From the NCBI RefSeq assembly GCF_000599885.1, contig NZ_JFGT01000005.1, forward strand, positions 496,001 to 560,000: a stretch of 64,000 nucleotides of DNA, read 5' to 3'. How positions within the stretch are numbered: the stretch's first letter is position 1; the number at the start of each line of letters is the position of its first letter. Position numbers and translations under genes: made by a program. Below are positions 11,791 through 20,493 of the stretch, one piece after another. Origin of the DNA: Pantoea sp. IMH. GTDB taxonomy: Bacteria; Pseudomonadota; Gammaproteobacteria; Enterobacterales; Enterobacteriaceae. The notes under the pieces were generated by a model. That model was not told the origin of the DNA and ran no database searches. It saw nothing but the letters and a program-made list of their open reading frames with translations.

Positions 11791-14088
11791 CTAAGAGGCA
11801 GGAATAATCTTCAGTTTTACCAGGCCAATACCGAGCTTGCGGGCGGCGAAGCCATCAATGGCGCCTTCGGCCGTCTCTTCCGGTGCCGGAGGGATAATCT
11901 CCACCGTACGGGCGCCGGCGGTATTGCTGAAATGAACCCGTTGGGTCGTGTTGCTGGTGGTCAGCGTAACAGGCTGCGTTTCATTACCGACTTTGATGCG
12001 GAATGGCCGGTTACTGTTGGCGCCAAACGCGCGCGCGGTCAGCTCAAGATCGAAAGCAGCAGGCAGCGGTTCCAGGTAGTCAAGGGTGACTGAAGGCAGC
12101 AAATTAGCATCAGACCAGCGGCCACCCCAGGGTTCGATATAGGAAAGGCCGGAGACTTTCAGCACCTGTTCCGGCAGGCCCGGCACCGCAAAGTGAATGC
12201 TGTCCGAGCTGTATTTAATATCTTTATCTGCAGTGCGCAGGCGGGTGACCGTCTGCTGATAGCGTGCATCATTATGGTTGCCCACATTGCGGAAAGCGAC
12301 GCTGCCCTGGGTAATGCCCGGCGCAACCTGCACGATTTCAGGCTGGCTGCCCAGCGTACCGTTCGCCACGCAAAGGCCGCTGTTCAGCTCAAGCGTTTTG
12401 TCCCAGACGCTGCCTATTTTGAAGCAGCGGTCTATCCAGACAAACTTTCTCTCCTGCGGAAATTGCGCCAGCTGCTGCTTCAGGGGAGCAGAGAGATAGA
12501 CGTCAAATTTCGGTTCGACTTTGCCCGGCGTGACCGACAGCAGCAGCGGCAGCTTAAAGTGGACGCCTGAGAAACTGAAAGTATTGCTGGCGGTATCAAT
12601 CGTGTAATCCGATATAGCCTTCGGGAAGTTCCAGAGCTTGATGACGTCCGGCTTCCACTCGTTGATTTTCTCCCGGATATTCAGATAAGTGGTCGAGAGC
12701 GAGGTGGACGAAAGGCTGCTGCGCCCGAGGCCGATAAAGTTATCACCGCCCATGGCGTCAAGCACGGTGGCGCCGTTATCCAGCGAGCTGCGCTTCACGG
12801 TGACCACCTTGCTGCTGTTATCACTGCCGCGCAGCATAAAGAACAGGTTGCGGCGATCGTGCTGGTTGAGATAGCGGAAGGCGGTATTGTTCATCGCCAG
12901 ATGGTCAGAGCTGACCACAATAACCGTATTTTTAAAGTACGGCGTGGCGCGGATGCGTTCAATCAGCCTGGCGATATGCTCCTGGCTACAGGCGACGGCA
13001 GCAAAAGATTTATTGGGTTTGCCATCATAGATCCAGTTCTTCTGCCGGCAGCTACGGGAAATAAAGCCGTCCGGGTGGTGAGTGTCTACCGTCAGGGTGA
13101 AGAGCGAGAACGGCTTACCTGCTTTCGCCAGCGTCAGGTATTTATCAAAGACGACGTCGAGCACCGTGTCGTCATACCAGCCCCAGTCGTTACGGTAAGT
13201 GGGATCTTTGACCACGCTTTTCAGTTCGTTCAGGCCATAGAGATGATCGAAGCCGTGTGACGAAAGAAAGAGATCCTTTCCGGCAAAACTGAGGTTGGCG
13301 CCCTGATAGAAGTAGTTCTGATAGCCGGATGCTTTCAGAATATCGCCCAGGCAGACGTTCTGGGGGTAAAAGGTGGAGAGCGAGCTGGAAGCATTGCCGT
13401 CAAAAGGCGCAAACAACGGGATACCGCACTGCGAGGCTACCATGCCAGCGATGGTATATTCGGTGCCCGGAAGCTGCTCCGTATTACTGTAATCGAGCGC
13501 GCTGTTTTTCAGCTTGCTCAGCTCGGGCGCAAGCTCCGGAAAGGCCCGGTCGTCAAAGTAGGTACGCTCCAGGCTTTCAGCATAGATATAAACCAGGTTG
13601 GGTTTATCGCCGCGAAGCTGCTTGCCCGGCACTTTGTAATGGGTGTAGAAATCGGAAGTTCCCCGCGCGACCTGAGATTTAATCAGGCTGGAAACCTGCT
13701 GATAAGCCGGCGTGGTGTTAATGGAGGCCAGCGCCAGCATTAACGCCAGCAGGCTGTAGAGAGGACTCGCCCGCCGCGCTTTGCGCAGGCGCAGTACCCA
13801 GGAAAGCAGCAAAAACAGCAGAACCAGGCCGCCGATCAGGCCGAGACCCGGCAGAATATACTTGCTGATGCCCGCCCCGCTCAGGCTGCTGGTAATGGTA
13901 TAAATGACCGCGTCGTTAATCCCTTCGCCGGTAAAGTAATTACTCGCCAGCAGGGTGGCGTTGAGAATGATATAGATCCCGAGAAACAGCAGGATAGCCG
14001 AGAACCAGAGCCGGTTTCTGCCGGCTTTCCAGGCATAGAGCAGCACCGAAGCGATAAACAATATCAGCGAGAGAAGTTCGGAACCCAT
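11791..14088 (-). CDS. opgB: Phosphoglycerol transferase I OpgB (MdoB)
   Basis: Inner-membrane enzyme that transfers phosphoglycerol from phosphatidylglycerol to osmoregulated periplasmic glucans. It has 765 residues, close to E. coli OpgB (763). Four membrane helices occupy roughly residues 1-125, followed by a large periplasmic sulfatase-fold domain. Diagnostic runs shared with E. coli are YTITSSLSGAGISKYILPG, YIYAESLERTYFDD, MVASQCGIPLFAPF, LFTLTVDTHHPDGFISR and VIVVSSDHLAMNNTAFRYL. The candidate catalytic Thr lies in the EQLPGTEYTIAGM stretch, by family analogy. AGAGGAT precedes the ATG. Its neighbours differ from those in E. coli, and opgG/opgH are not in this window. Confidence 0.93.
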   Translation of the reverse strand: MGSELLSLILFIASVLLYAWKAGRNRLWFSAILLFLGIYIILNATLLASNYFTGEGINDAVIYTITSSLSGAGISKYILPGLGLIGGLVLLFLLLSWVLRLRKARRASPLYSLLALMLALASINTTPAYQQVSSLIKSQVARGTSDFYTHYKVPGKQLRGDKPNLVYIYAESLERTYFDDRAFPELAPELSKLKNSALDYSNTEQLPGTEYTIAGMVASQCGIPLFAPFDGNASSSLSTFYPQNVCLGDILKASGYQNYFYQGANLSFAGKDLFLSSHGFDHLYGLNELKSVVKDPTYRNDWGWYDDTVLDVVFDKYLTLAKAGKPFSLFTLTVDTHHPDGFISRSCRQKNWIYDGKPNKSFAAVACSQEHIARLIERIRATPYFKNTVIVVSSDHLAMNNTAFRYLNQHDRRNLFFMLRGSDNSSKVVTVKRSSLDNGATVLDAMGGDNFIGLGRSSLSSTSLSTTYLNIREKINEWKPDVIKLWNFPKAISDYTIDTASNTFSFSGVHFKLPLLLSVTPGKVEPKFDVYLSAPLKQQLAQFPQERKFVWIDRCFKIGSVWDKTLELNSGLCVANGTLGSQPEIVQVAPGITQGSVAFRNVGNHNDARYQQTVTRLRTADKDIKYSSDSIHFAVPGLPEQVLKVSGLSYIEPWGGRWSDANLLPSVTLDYLEPLPAAFDLELTARAFGANSNRPFRIKVGNETQPVTLTTSNTTQRVHFSNTAGARTVEIIPPAPEETAEGAIDGFAARKLGIGLVKLKIIPAS

Positions 14089-14457
14089 CTGTTTTTATGA
14101 TCCTCTGAGCGCGCGTCGGCCCGTGGCCGGGGAAGGGAGAAAACCGAACGGTTGGTGATGAACCCATCAATTTAATGCAGCGGATTATCACTGGCAAGGC
14201 GCAGAACGGTGAATGAAATGTGAGCCGCCCCGCAGTTTATTGCCGTTTGTTGATGGTTTGTTGAAGTTTTTATTTCATGTTCGCTGGGTTACTGATGTTT
14301 CCGGCCAGCGCATGACCGGAATGGGTTATAAATAGCCTTATTATTCATGCGCTTTAACAAATGATAAGAGGGTGCCGCCAGCCGCATTGTTAAGGAGAAT
14401 CATCCTGATGCGCACGGCGCCCTGTTGCGGGATAAAATGCCGGAAGTCTGATTGAGA
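14089..14457. other. Intergenic region between opgB and the GlpD-like gene
   Basis: This 369-bp stretch must carry the opgB promoter on the minus strand; no convincing -35/-10 pair was found there. On the plus strand there is a TATAAA at 14327-14332 and a short ORF with a good ribosome-binding site at 14408 (listed separately). AGGGTGCCG (14369-14377) can pair with CGGCGCCCT (14415-14423), which would enclose that ribosome-binding site in the loop. Confidence 0.5.
14408..14455 (+). CDS. Possible 15-residue Cys-rich peptide
   Basis: A short frame reading MRTAPCCGIKCRKSD starts 10 bp after a perfect AAGGAG (14392-14397) and ends 2 bp before the stop of the convergent GlpD-like gene. Three Cys and four basic residues occur in 15 codons. 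No family is recognised. It could be a real small protein, the translated part of a small RNA, or chance. Support is limited to the ribosome-binding site and an upstream TATAAA. Confidence 0.3.
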   Translation: MRTAPCCGIKCRKSD

Positions 14458-16179
14458 TCACACCTCTGCCAGGTGAACGCCATGTTCCCGCTGCAGCTCT
14501 GCGCAGGTTTCCGCCAGCGCCTGCTTAGTTTGTGCTGCCGTCCAGCCTCGTTCCTGTGCAATTAGCTGCGCGATCTCCTCGATCAGCGGGGTGGAGAGCT
14601 GGCCGCTGACGGCGAGCGGCGTGCGGCGGATCAGAAGATCATTCAGTTTCTGAACCTGTTCATAACGGATCAGATAGCGTAGCTCGTTCCGGCTCCAGTC
14701 AGGCAGCGTGTACAGCGACGCATCCGGCTCGCTGACGATAAACTTCACCATCATCTGCACCCGGGTGCCATAGCGTTTAAGCAGTTGAGTGATACGCTCA
14801 GGCGATAAGCCGCTCTCATCGCTCAGAGCTTTAATCCATGCCGTTTTATGCGCCGCGTCCGGATAGTCCCGTCCGCCGCCGATCGCAAGCGCTTCTGTAC
14901 TGACTTTGCGGCGCTCGCCCAGCAGATTAAGCACGCGGCCGGCGGCCTGTTCACCAAAGCTGCGGAACGTCGTCCATTTTCCGCCAATCAGGCAGAGCGT
15001 GGAGAAAGCCCGGTCCCGGCTGGGTGGGATCAGCTTCAGCGAATGGCTGCGGGAGATGGCGCCGCTGGTGGCGGCGTCGCTGGCGGGCAGCGGACGGATG
15101 CCGGAAAAGGTATAAAGTACGTCGTTCTCGCTGAGCGGCAAATGCGGAAAAATAAATTTCAGCGACTCAAGAATATAACGCTGCTCATCTGCTTCGCAGA
15201 TCGCTGCGTCAGGATTGTCCACACGGATATCCGTGGTGCCCGCCAGCACATTGCCGTACCAGGGGAAAAGAAGGCAAATACGGCCATCCAGGTTCTCATA
15301 GTAGATCATCTCGCCTGCCAGCATCGCCAGTAGCGCCGGGCAGCGCAGCACCAGATGGGAGCCTTTGGTCCCGCCGATCAGCTTCTCTCCCGCAGAAGCC
15401 GCACTGAGCGTACCGTTAAGGCGATCGATCCAGGCACCGGTGGCGTTCACGACGATATGCGGCTGTAGCGTGAATTCTTCACCGGTCAGCCTGTCGCTGA
15501 GCGTGATGTTTTCGCCATCGCAGCGCTGCAGACTGAGATAATTCAGCGCCAGCGCAGCGGGACAGGCCTGCATAGTATCATCCGTCAGCTCAAAACCCAG
15601 CCGCTCTGGTGCGGTTATCCAGGCATCGTAATAGGAAGCGCTGTATTTCACCCAGTCCGCGAAGCCTGGCCAGCGCTGGCGCGTTTCGGCACTATCATGA
15701 AGCTGATGGCGGGGGAGCGCGCCGTAGCGGCCTGCCCAGGCATCATAAAGCGCCAGGCCGCTCTTAAGCAGCAGCGCTCCACGGCGTGAAGGGGTTGAAG
15801 TATCAAGGCCGAGAAAGCGCTTACCGGCACCGAGCATGCCGCTGCTCCAGCTGTCTACCGGCACCGTAGTCCGCAGCGGGAAAACGTAATGCGGCGCGTT
15901 TTTCAGCAGGCGATTACGCTCCGAAAGTGCCTCTTGCACCAGCGTGAACTCGCCCGTTTCCAGGTAGCGCAGGCCGCCATGGATCATTCTCGACAACGCT
16001 CCGCTGGCCGCCTGACACCAGTCACCCCGTTCAATCAGCAGTACAGGGATCCCCTGCAACGCCAGTTCACGGAAGGTGCTGATGCCGTTGATCCCTCCTC
16101 CCACAATCAGGACGGGCGTCCGGGGTATTTGCCGCAGCCGGGCCAGCAGCGTCGCCCGGTCGTTCACATGTTCAGTCAT
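14458..16179 (-). CDS. FAD-dependent glycerol-3-phosphate dehydrogenase, GlpD-like
   Basis: Peripheral-membrane flavoenzyme of the GlpD/GlpA family, expected to oxidise glycerol-3-phosphate to dihydroxyacetone phosphate and feed electrons to quinone. The N-terminal FAD motif is GGGING at 27-32. Other family segments are ALSRMIHGGLRYLE, VVNATGAWIDRL, GTKGSHLVL, LFPWYGNVLAGTTD and CLIGGKWTTFRSFGEQA. The 573 residues exceed E. coli GlpD (501); the extra length is mainly a C-terminal domain of the DAO_C type. I therefore call it a paralogue rather than canonical glpD. AGGAGCG precedes the ATG. It is divergent from a porin gene, and no glpF, glpK or glpR is adjacent. Confidence 0.82.
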   Translation of the reverse strand: MTEHVNDRATLLARLRQIPRTPVLIVGGGINGISTFRELALQGIPVLLIERGDWCQAASGALSRMIHGGLRYLETGEFTLVQEALSERNRLLKNAPHYVFPLRTTVPVDSWSSGMLGAGKRFLGLDTSTPSRRGALLLKSGLALYDAWAGRYGALPRHQLHDSAETRQRWPGFADWVKYSASYYDAWITAPERLGFELTDDTMQACPAALALNYLSLQRCDGENITLSDRLTGEEFTLQPHIVVNATGAWIDRLNGTLSAASAGEKLIGGTKGSHLVLRCPALLAMLAGEMIYYENLDGRICLLFPWYGNVLAGTTDIRVDNPDAAICEADEQRYILESLKFIFPHLPLSENDVLYTFSGIRPLPASDAATSGAISRSHSLKLIPPSRDRAFSTLCLIGGKWTTFRSFGEQAAGRVLNLLGERRKVSTEALAIGGGRDYPDAAHKTAWIKALSDESGLSPERITQLLKRYGTRVQMMVKFIVSEPDASLYTLPDWSRNELRYLIRYEQVQKLNDLLIRRTPLAVSGQLSTPLIEEIAQLIAQERGWTAAQTKQALAETCAELQREHGVHLAEV

Positions 16180-16498
16180 CTGGTCGCTCCTGAGTCTTAC
16201 CTTGCGGAAGAAGAGAAAGAAAAGCGGGTATGTTGTTTAAATGTTAACTCAAAACAGGAAAAAGGGGGCGCTGCAAAAATAACCTCACACCCATTTTTCC
16301 TGGGCTTTCAGGTCCATCACCAGCGAAAATAACGCACAAAAGGCTTACTTTTATGAGTAAATGCGTCTGAATACATATTTGGTTAACTTTTATTTTGAAT
16401 AACCCCGATAAAACAGCCTTTTATCAGCAATGGAATCTGGTGTTGCCACGTTATTCTTTGCGCGCCCAATAGCGGGCAATCTTTGACTGGTACACATA
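16180..16498. other. Divergent promoter region, GlpD-like gene and porin
   Basis: This 319-bp stretch separates two divergent genes and must hold both promoters. It is AT-rich compared with its neighbours, notably at 16330-16420. A weak TTGCCA (16443-16448) with CAATAG about 17 bp downstream could drive the porin. No confident operator was recognised. Confidence 0.4.
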
Positions 16499-17650
16499 AT
16501 GTTAACAAAAATGCGTGTTTTAAGCCGGGCCATTGGCCTGGGATTGATTGTAGGCGGCGCCTCTTTTGCAGCACAGGCAGAAATCACCGTCATTAAGCAG
16601 GATCCTCAGGCTGGCGATCCGCTCAGCCGCCTCAATTTTACCGTTGGTGGCAGCATCCGTCCCCAGTTCAATAATATGACGGGCGATGGCGATAAAGGCT
16701 CTTACAAGCGTAACGGCTTTGATGGCGGGACGCGGTTCCGTTTTCTGGCGGATTATTATCTGTTTGATGATGTCAGCTGGGTGGGCTATTACGAGCTGGG
16801 CGTCAATATTCCGGCGCTCTTTGACTGGGATAACCATTATGCGCCGGGCGCTAATGACACCAGCCGCCGTATGCTTTACACCGGCTTCCAGAGCAAAACC
16901 TGGGGTAAGCTGACCTTTGGTCAGCAGAACAGCGTTTACTATGATGCGGTTGGCGCTAAAACCGATATCTGGGATTACGATATGGTCGGCCAGGCCTCCG
17001 GTAACGGCATCAATGGCGACTATGACGGCTCCTATCGTTCCCGCAAAATGCTGAAGTATAAAAACACCTTCGGCGATGCGGATGTTTATGCGTCTTATCT
17101 GTTCAGTGACAACGAGTATCTGCCGGGTAACGGCCTGCGCTATAAGCGTCAGGGCGGCGGCTCGCTGGCGGTGGATTATCATCTGACGCGCAATCTGAGC
17201 TGGGGCGCAGCGTGGAACTACACCCGTGCAGAGATGCGCAATCCCGGCAACGGCGACGCGAAGCGTTACGATCAGAATATCTACGGCACGGCGCTTAGCT
17301 GGAAGCCTGATAACTGGACGTTGACGCTGGGCGGCGGCTACTACCAGAACTTCCTGACCACCAAAAAAGTGGACGTGAACAACTACTTTGCTGGCGATGC
17401 CTGGGGCATTGAGTATCTGGCGGGCTATACCATTCCGGTCAATCAGTACGCGCTGAAGTCCGTTATGCCTTACGTGATGGGCGACCGCCTGGAGTACATC
17501 AACGGTCGTGACTATCAGCGCATTGATAATGGCGTGGGGATCACATTCCAGCTGGATTACGGCTTCCGCGTTGACTACGAACATGTCTTCACTTCAAGCA
17601 CCGACAACCTGGGCGATATGAACCTGGTACGCCTGCGTTACGACTTCTGA
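16499..17650 (+). CDS. Outer-membrane porin
   Basis: Beta-barrel outer-membrane protein. It has 383 residues with a signal peptide ending ASFAAQA (cleavage after residue 27). Alternating aromatic and polar strands run through the mature protein, and it ends LVRLRYDF with the C-terminal Phe typical of barrels inserted by the BAM complex. Segments such as FRFLADYYLFDDVSWVGYYELG and TWGKLTFGQQNSVYYDAVG place it in the general Gram-negative porin superfamily. It is not a close match to OmpC, OmpF or PhoE as I recall them. The preferred substrate is unknown. The ATG at 16499 has a weak ribosome-binding site; a second ATG at 16511 would still give a signal peptide. It is divergent from the GlpD-like gene. 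Confidence 0.82.
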   Translation: MLTKMRVLSRAIGLGLIVGGASFAAQAEITVIKQDPQAGDPLSRLNFTVGGSIRPQFNNMTGDGDKGSYKRNGFDGGTRFRFLADYYLFDDVSWVGYYELGVNIPALFDWDNHYAPGANDTSRRMLYTGFQSKTWGKLTFGQQNSVYYDAVGAKTDIWDYDMVGQASGNGINGDYDGSYRSRKMLKYKNTFGDADVYASYLFSDNEYLPGNGLRYKRQGGGSLAVDYHLTRNLSWGAAWNYTRAEMRNPGNGDAKRYDQNIYGTALSWKPDNWTLTLGGGYYQNFLTTKKVDVNNYFAGDAWGIEYLAGYTIPVNQYALKSVMPYVMGDRLEYINGRDYQRIDNGVGITFQLDYGFRVDYEHVFTSSTDNLGDMNLVRLRYDF

Positions 17651-17662
17651 TAGTGTCCCGCT

Positions 17663-17684
17663 TTCCCCGGCGCTTGCCGGGGAA
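17663..17684 (+). terminator. Terminator-like hairpin after the porin gene
   Basis: A perfect 9-bp stem TTCCCCGGC/GCCGGGGAA with a GCTT loop lies 13 bp after the porin stop, followed by TCTCCC rather than a full T-run. Confidence 0.65.
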
Positions 17685-17750
17685 TCTCCCTGCCTGGCAT
17701 TCATGCCCTGTTCTGATAAGCTATTTTGATTTGCCTGAATGAGAACCCGA

Positions 17751-18272
17751 ATGGATGAAATAACGGAACACAGTATCGCTGATATCCTGAAGCCGGGATT
17801 GCGGGTGGTATTTTGCGGGATTAATCCGGGAAAATCGTCCGCCCACAAGGGCTATCATTTTGCCCACGGCGGCAACCGTTTCTGGAAAACGATCTGGCAG
17901 GCGGGCTTTACTCTCCGTCAGCTCAGGCCGGAAGAGGAGATGCAGCTGCTGGACACCGGTTGCGGTATTACCATGCTGGTAGAACGTCCGACCAAAGAAG
18001 CGACCGAACTATCCGGCCCGGAACTGCGGGAAGGTGGCAGGGTGCTGCGGGAAAAAATCGCGGCCTGTCAGCCGGAAGCGCTCGCCGTACTGGGCAAGCA
18101 GGCTTATCAGCGGGCTTTTGGCGTCACTAAAGTGAACTGGGGCAGGCAGCCGCAGATGCTGGGCAAAACGGCGGTATGGGTACTGCCTAATCCCAGCGGG
18201 CTGAACCGCGCTTCCCAGGAAGCGCTGACGGCGGCTTACCGGGAACTGAATGAGGCACTGAGCAGCAGGTGA
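17751..18272 (+). CDS. mug: G/U mismatch-specific DNA glycosylase Mug
   Basis: Base-excision repair enzyme that removes uracil and ethenocytosine opposite guanine. It has 173 residues from the chosen ATG, similar to E. coli Mug (168). Family motifs are VVFCGINPG (about 20-27, with the active-site Asn of the GINPG loop), HGGNRFWK and NPSGLNRAS near the C-terminus. Two ATGs are possible: 17739 and 17751. The latter is preferred because GAGAA lies just upstream and it fits the family N-terminus. Mug next to rpoD in convergent orientation matches E. coli. Confidence 0.93.
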   Translation: MDEITEHSIADILKPGLRVVFCGINPGKSSAHKGYHFAHGGNRFWKTIWQAGFTLRQLRPEEEMQLLDTGCGITMLVERPTKEATELSGPELREGGRVLREKIAACQPEALAVLGKQAYQRAFGVTKVNWGRQPQMLGKTAVWVLPNPSGLNRASQEALTAAYRELNEALSSR

Positions 18273-18281
18273 GGGTGCTTG

Positions 18282-18331
18282 TTGCCGGGTTACCGGCAAA
18301 AAAAATCCCGGCTTTGCGGCCAGGATTTTTT
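18282..18331. terminator. Bidirectional terminator between mug and rpoD
   Basis: There are two adjacent stem-loops. TTGCCGG/CCGGCAA has a GTTA loop (18282-18299). ATCCCGGC/GCCAGGAT (18305-18326) has one mismatch, is flanked on the left by eight A and on the right by six T. The second can end mug transcripts on the plus strand and the rpoD operon on the minus strand. Confidence 0.85.
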
Positions 18332-18350
18332 CAGCAACGTCCGGAAACGA

Positions 18351-20195
18351 TTAATCGTCCAGGAAGCTACGCAGCACTTCAGAGCGGCTTGGGTGACGCA
18401 GCTTACGCAGCGCTTTTGCTTCAATCTGACGGATACGCTCACGCGTTACGTCAAACTGCTTGCCGACTTCTTCCAGCGTATGGTCAGTATTCATATCAAT
18501 ACCGAAGCGCATCCGCAGTACCTTGGCTTCGCGGGCGGTCAGGCCTGCCAGCACGTCGTGGGTAGCCGAGCGCAGGCTCTCTGAGGTCGCAGAGTCCAGC
18601 GGCAGCTCCAGCGTGGTATCTTCGATAAAATCACCCAGATGCGAATCTTCATCATCACCGATAGGCGTCTCCATTGAGATCGGCTCTTTGGCAATTTTCA
18701 GCACCTTGCGGATTTTATCTTCCGGCATCAGCATCCGTTCAGCCAGCTCTTCCGGCGACGGCTCGCGGCCCATCTCCTGCAGCATCTGACGCGAAATACG
18801 GTTGAGTTTGTTGATCGTCTCAATCATATGCACCGGAATACGGATGGTGCGCGCCTGGTCTGCGATAGAGCGCGTAATAGCCTGACGGATCCACCAGGTG
18901 GCGTAGGTGGAGAATTTATAACCACGACGATATTCAAATTTATCAACCGCTTTCATCAGGCCGATGTTGCCTTCCTGAATCAGGTCGAGGAACTGCAGGC
19001 CACGGTTGGTATATTTTTTCGCGATAGAGATAACCAGACGCAGGTTAGCTTCCACCATCTCTTTTTTCGCCCGGCGGGCTTTCGCTTCGCCAATGGACAT
19101 GCGGCGGTTGATATCTTTGACCTGCTCGATGGTCAGACCGGTTTCTTCTTCGATCTGTGCCAGCTTCTGCAGGCTGCGGTGCACGTCGTCCGCCACGTCG
19201 TTCAGTTTCTCTGACCACGGCTTGTTCATCGCCAGCGCCGCTTTAAACCAGGTTTCGCTGGTTTCATTACCGGTAAACAGCGTAATGAAGTTCTTCTTCG
19301 GCATCTTACAGATTTCAACGCAGAGCTTCATGATGAGGCGTTCCTGAGTACGGACGCGATCCATCATGGTACGCATGTTGTTCACCAGGTAGTCGAACTG
19401 CTTCGGCACCAGGCGGAACTGCTTGAAAACGTCGGAAAGATTCTGGATTTCAGCAACGGCATCCGCATGGCTGCGGCCCTTGGCTTTAATCACCGTACGG
19501 GCTTTTTCATACTGAACGCGCAGATCGTTGAACTTCTCGCGCGCCAGTTCCGGATCGATGCTGTTGTCATCATCCGCGCTGTCGTCGTCGGACTCTTCAT
19601 CCTCGTCTTCTTCGTCGTCGCGCTCGGCTTCTGAGAGCTCAGAACCGACGTGCGTTGCGGTCGGCGCGATCTCCGCCTCGGCGTTCGGATCGACAAAGCC
19701 GGTGATCATGTCAGACAGGCGCGCTTCGCCCGCTTCAACGCGATCGTATTGCTCAAGAAGATAGGTGATGGCTTCAGGATATTCAGCAACGGAACACTGG
19801 ACCTGGTTGATGCCATCTTCGATGCGCTTGGCGATGTCAATTTCGCCTTCGCGCGTCAGCAGCTCAACGGTACCCATTTCGCGCATATACATGCGCACCG
19901 GGTCGGTGGTACGGCCAATTTCCGATTCAACGCTGGATAGCACTTGAGCAGCCGCTTCAGCAGCATCCTCGTCCGTATCTGAGCTGTTTTCATTCAGCAT
20001 TAGATCGTCGGCATCAGGCGCTTCTTCCACCACCTGGATGCCCATGTCGTTGATCATCTGAATGATGTCTTCGATCTGATCGGAGTCGACGATATCTTCC
20101 GGCAGATGGTCATTGACCTCGGCATAGGTCAGATAGCCTTGCTCCTTACCACGGGTGACAAGCAGCTTCAGCTGTGACTGCGGGTTTTGCTCCAT
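18351..20195 (-). CDS. rpoD: Primary sigma factor RpoD (sigma-70)
   Basis: Housekeeping sigma subunit that directs RNA polymerase to -35/-10 promoters. It has 614 residues against 613 in E. coli. Order: region 1.1 at the N-terminus, region 1.2 ([21 protein letters not shown]), an acidic non-conserved stretch (about 190-215, [14 protein letters not shown]), region 2 with the -10 recognition block ([21 protein letters not shown]), region 3, and region 4.2 helix-turn-helix ([27 protein letters not shown]). It is the last gene of the rpsU-dnaG-rpoD operon. The 298-bp gap to dnaG leaves room for processing signals. Confidence 0.99.
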   Translation of the reverse strand: MEQNPQSQLKLLVTRGKEQGYLTYAEVNDHLPEDIVDSDQIEDIIQMINDMGIQVVEEAPDADDLMLNENSSDTDEDAAEAAAQVLSSVESEIGRTTDPVRMYMREMGTVELLTREGEIDIAKRIEDGINQVQCSVAEYPEAITYLLEQYDRVEAGEARLSDMITGFVDPNAEAEIAPTATHVGSELSEAERDDEEDEDEESDDDSADDDNSIDPELAREKFNDLRVQYEKARTVIKAKGRSHADAVAEIQNLSDVFKQFRLVPKQFDYLVNNMRTMMDRVRTQERLIMKLCVEICKMPKKNFITLFTGNETSETWFKAALAMNKPWSEKLNDVADDVHRSLQKLAQIEEETGLTIEQVKDINRRMSIGEAKARRAKKEMVEANLRLVISIAKKYTNRGLQFLDLIQEGNIGLMKAVDKFEYRRGYKFSTYATWWIRQAITRSIADQARTIRIPVHMIETINKLNRISRQMLQEMGREPSPEELAERMLMPEDKIRKVLKIAKEPISMETPIGDDEDSHLGDFIEDTTLELPLDSATSESLRSATHDVLAGLTAREAKVLRMRFGIDMNTDHTLEEVGKQFDVTRERIRQIEAKALRKLRHPSRSEVLRSFLDD

Positions 20196-20493
20196 AAGAC
20201 GGTATCCACACTTCTGTTAAATTAAATGGTGTTGGTCGGCAAGTGTAAGCAGCCAACAATAACAGTGAGGGCATTGGTTTATTGCCGCTGCCCGTCGCGG
20301 CGGCTGCCAGGTTTAACCTGGCGTCAAATCGGCACTTAAGCCGCGGATATTCTTGCAGAAACGTGTAAGCGGCATCAACTTACCTGCAGCCTGGTCAGCA
20401 TCACCTAAAGACGTTGCTGAAAGGGCGCGGTAAGTTTGACTGCAACAATACACGCTTCCGTTGTGATCATATGCCGCCGGATTTGCCCGGCGG
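20196..20493 (-). other. dnaG-rpoD intercistronic region
   Basis: This is a 298-bp untranslated spacer within the operon. It contains a hairpin just past the dnaG stop (CCGCCGG 20474-20480 / CCGGCGG 20487-20493) and another at 20306-20322 (GCCAGG/CCTGGC, 5-nt loop). In E. coli this spacer is where the operon mRNA is cut by RNase E; a similar role here is inference. No T-tract terminator was seen. Confidence 0.5.

Noticed and set aside
16520..17584. A 354-codon frame antisense to the porin gene
   Set aside because: It is a shadow of the porin coding strand with no ribosome-binding site and no recognisable domain, while the sense frame has a signal peptide and the barrel-type C-terminal Phe.
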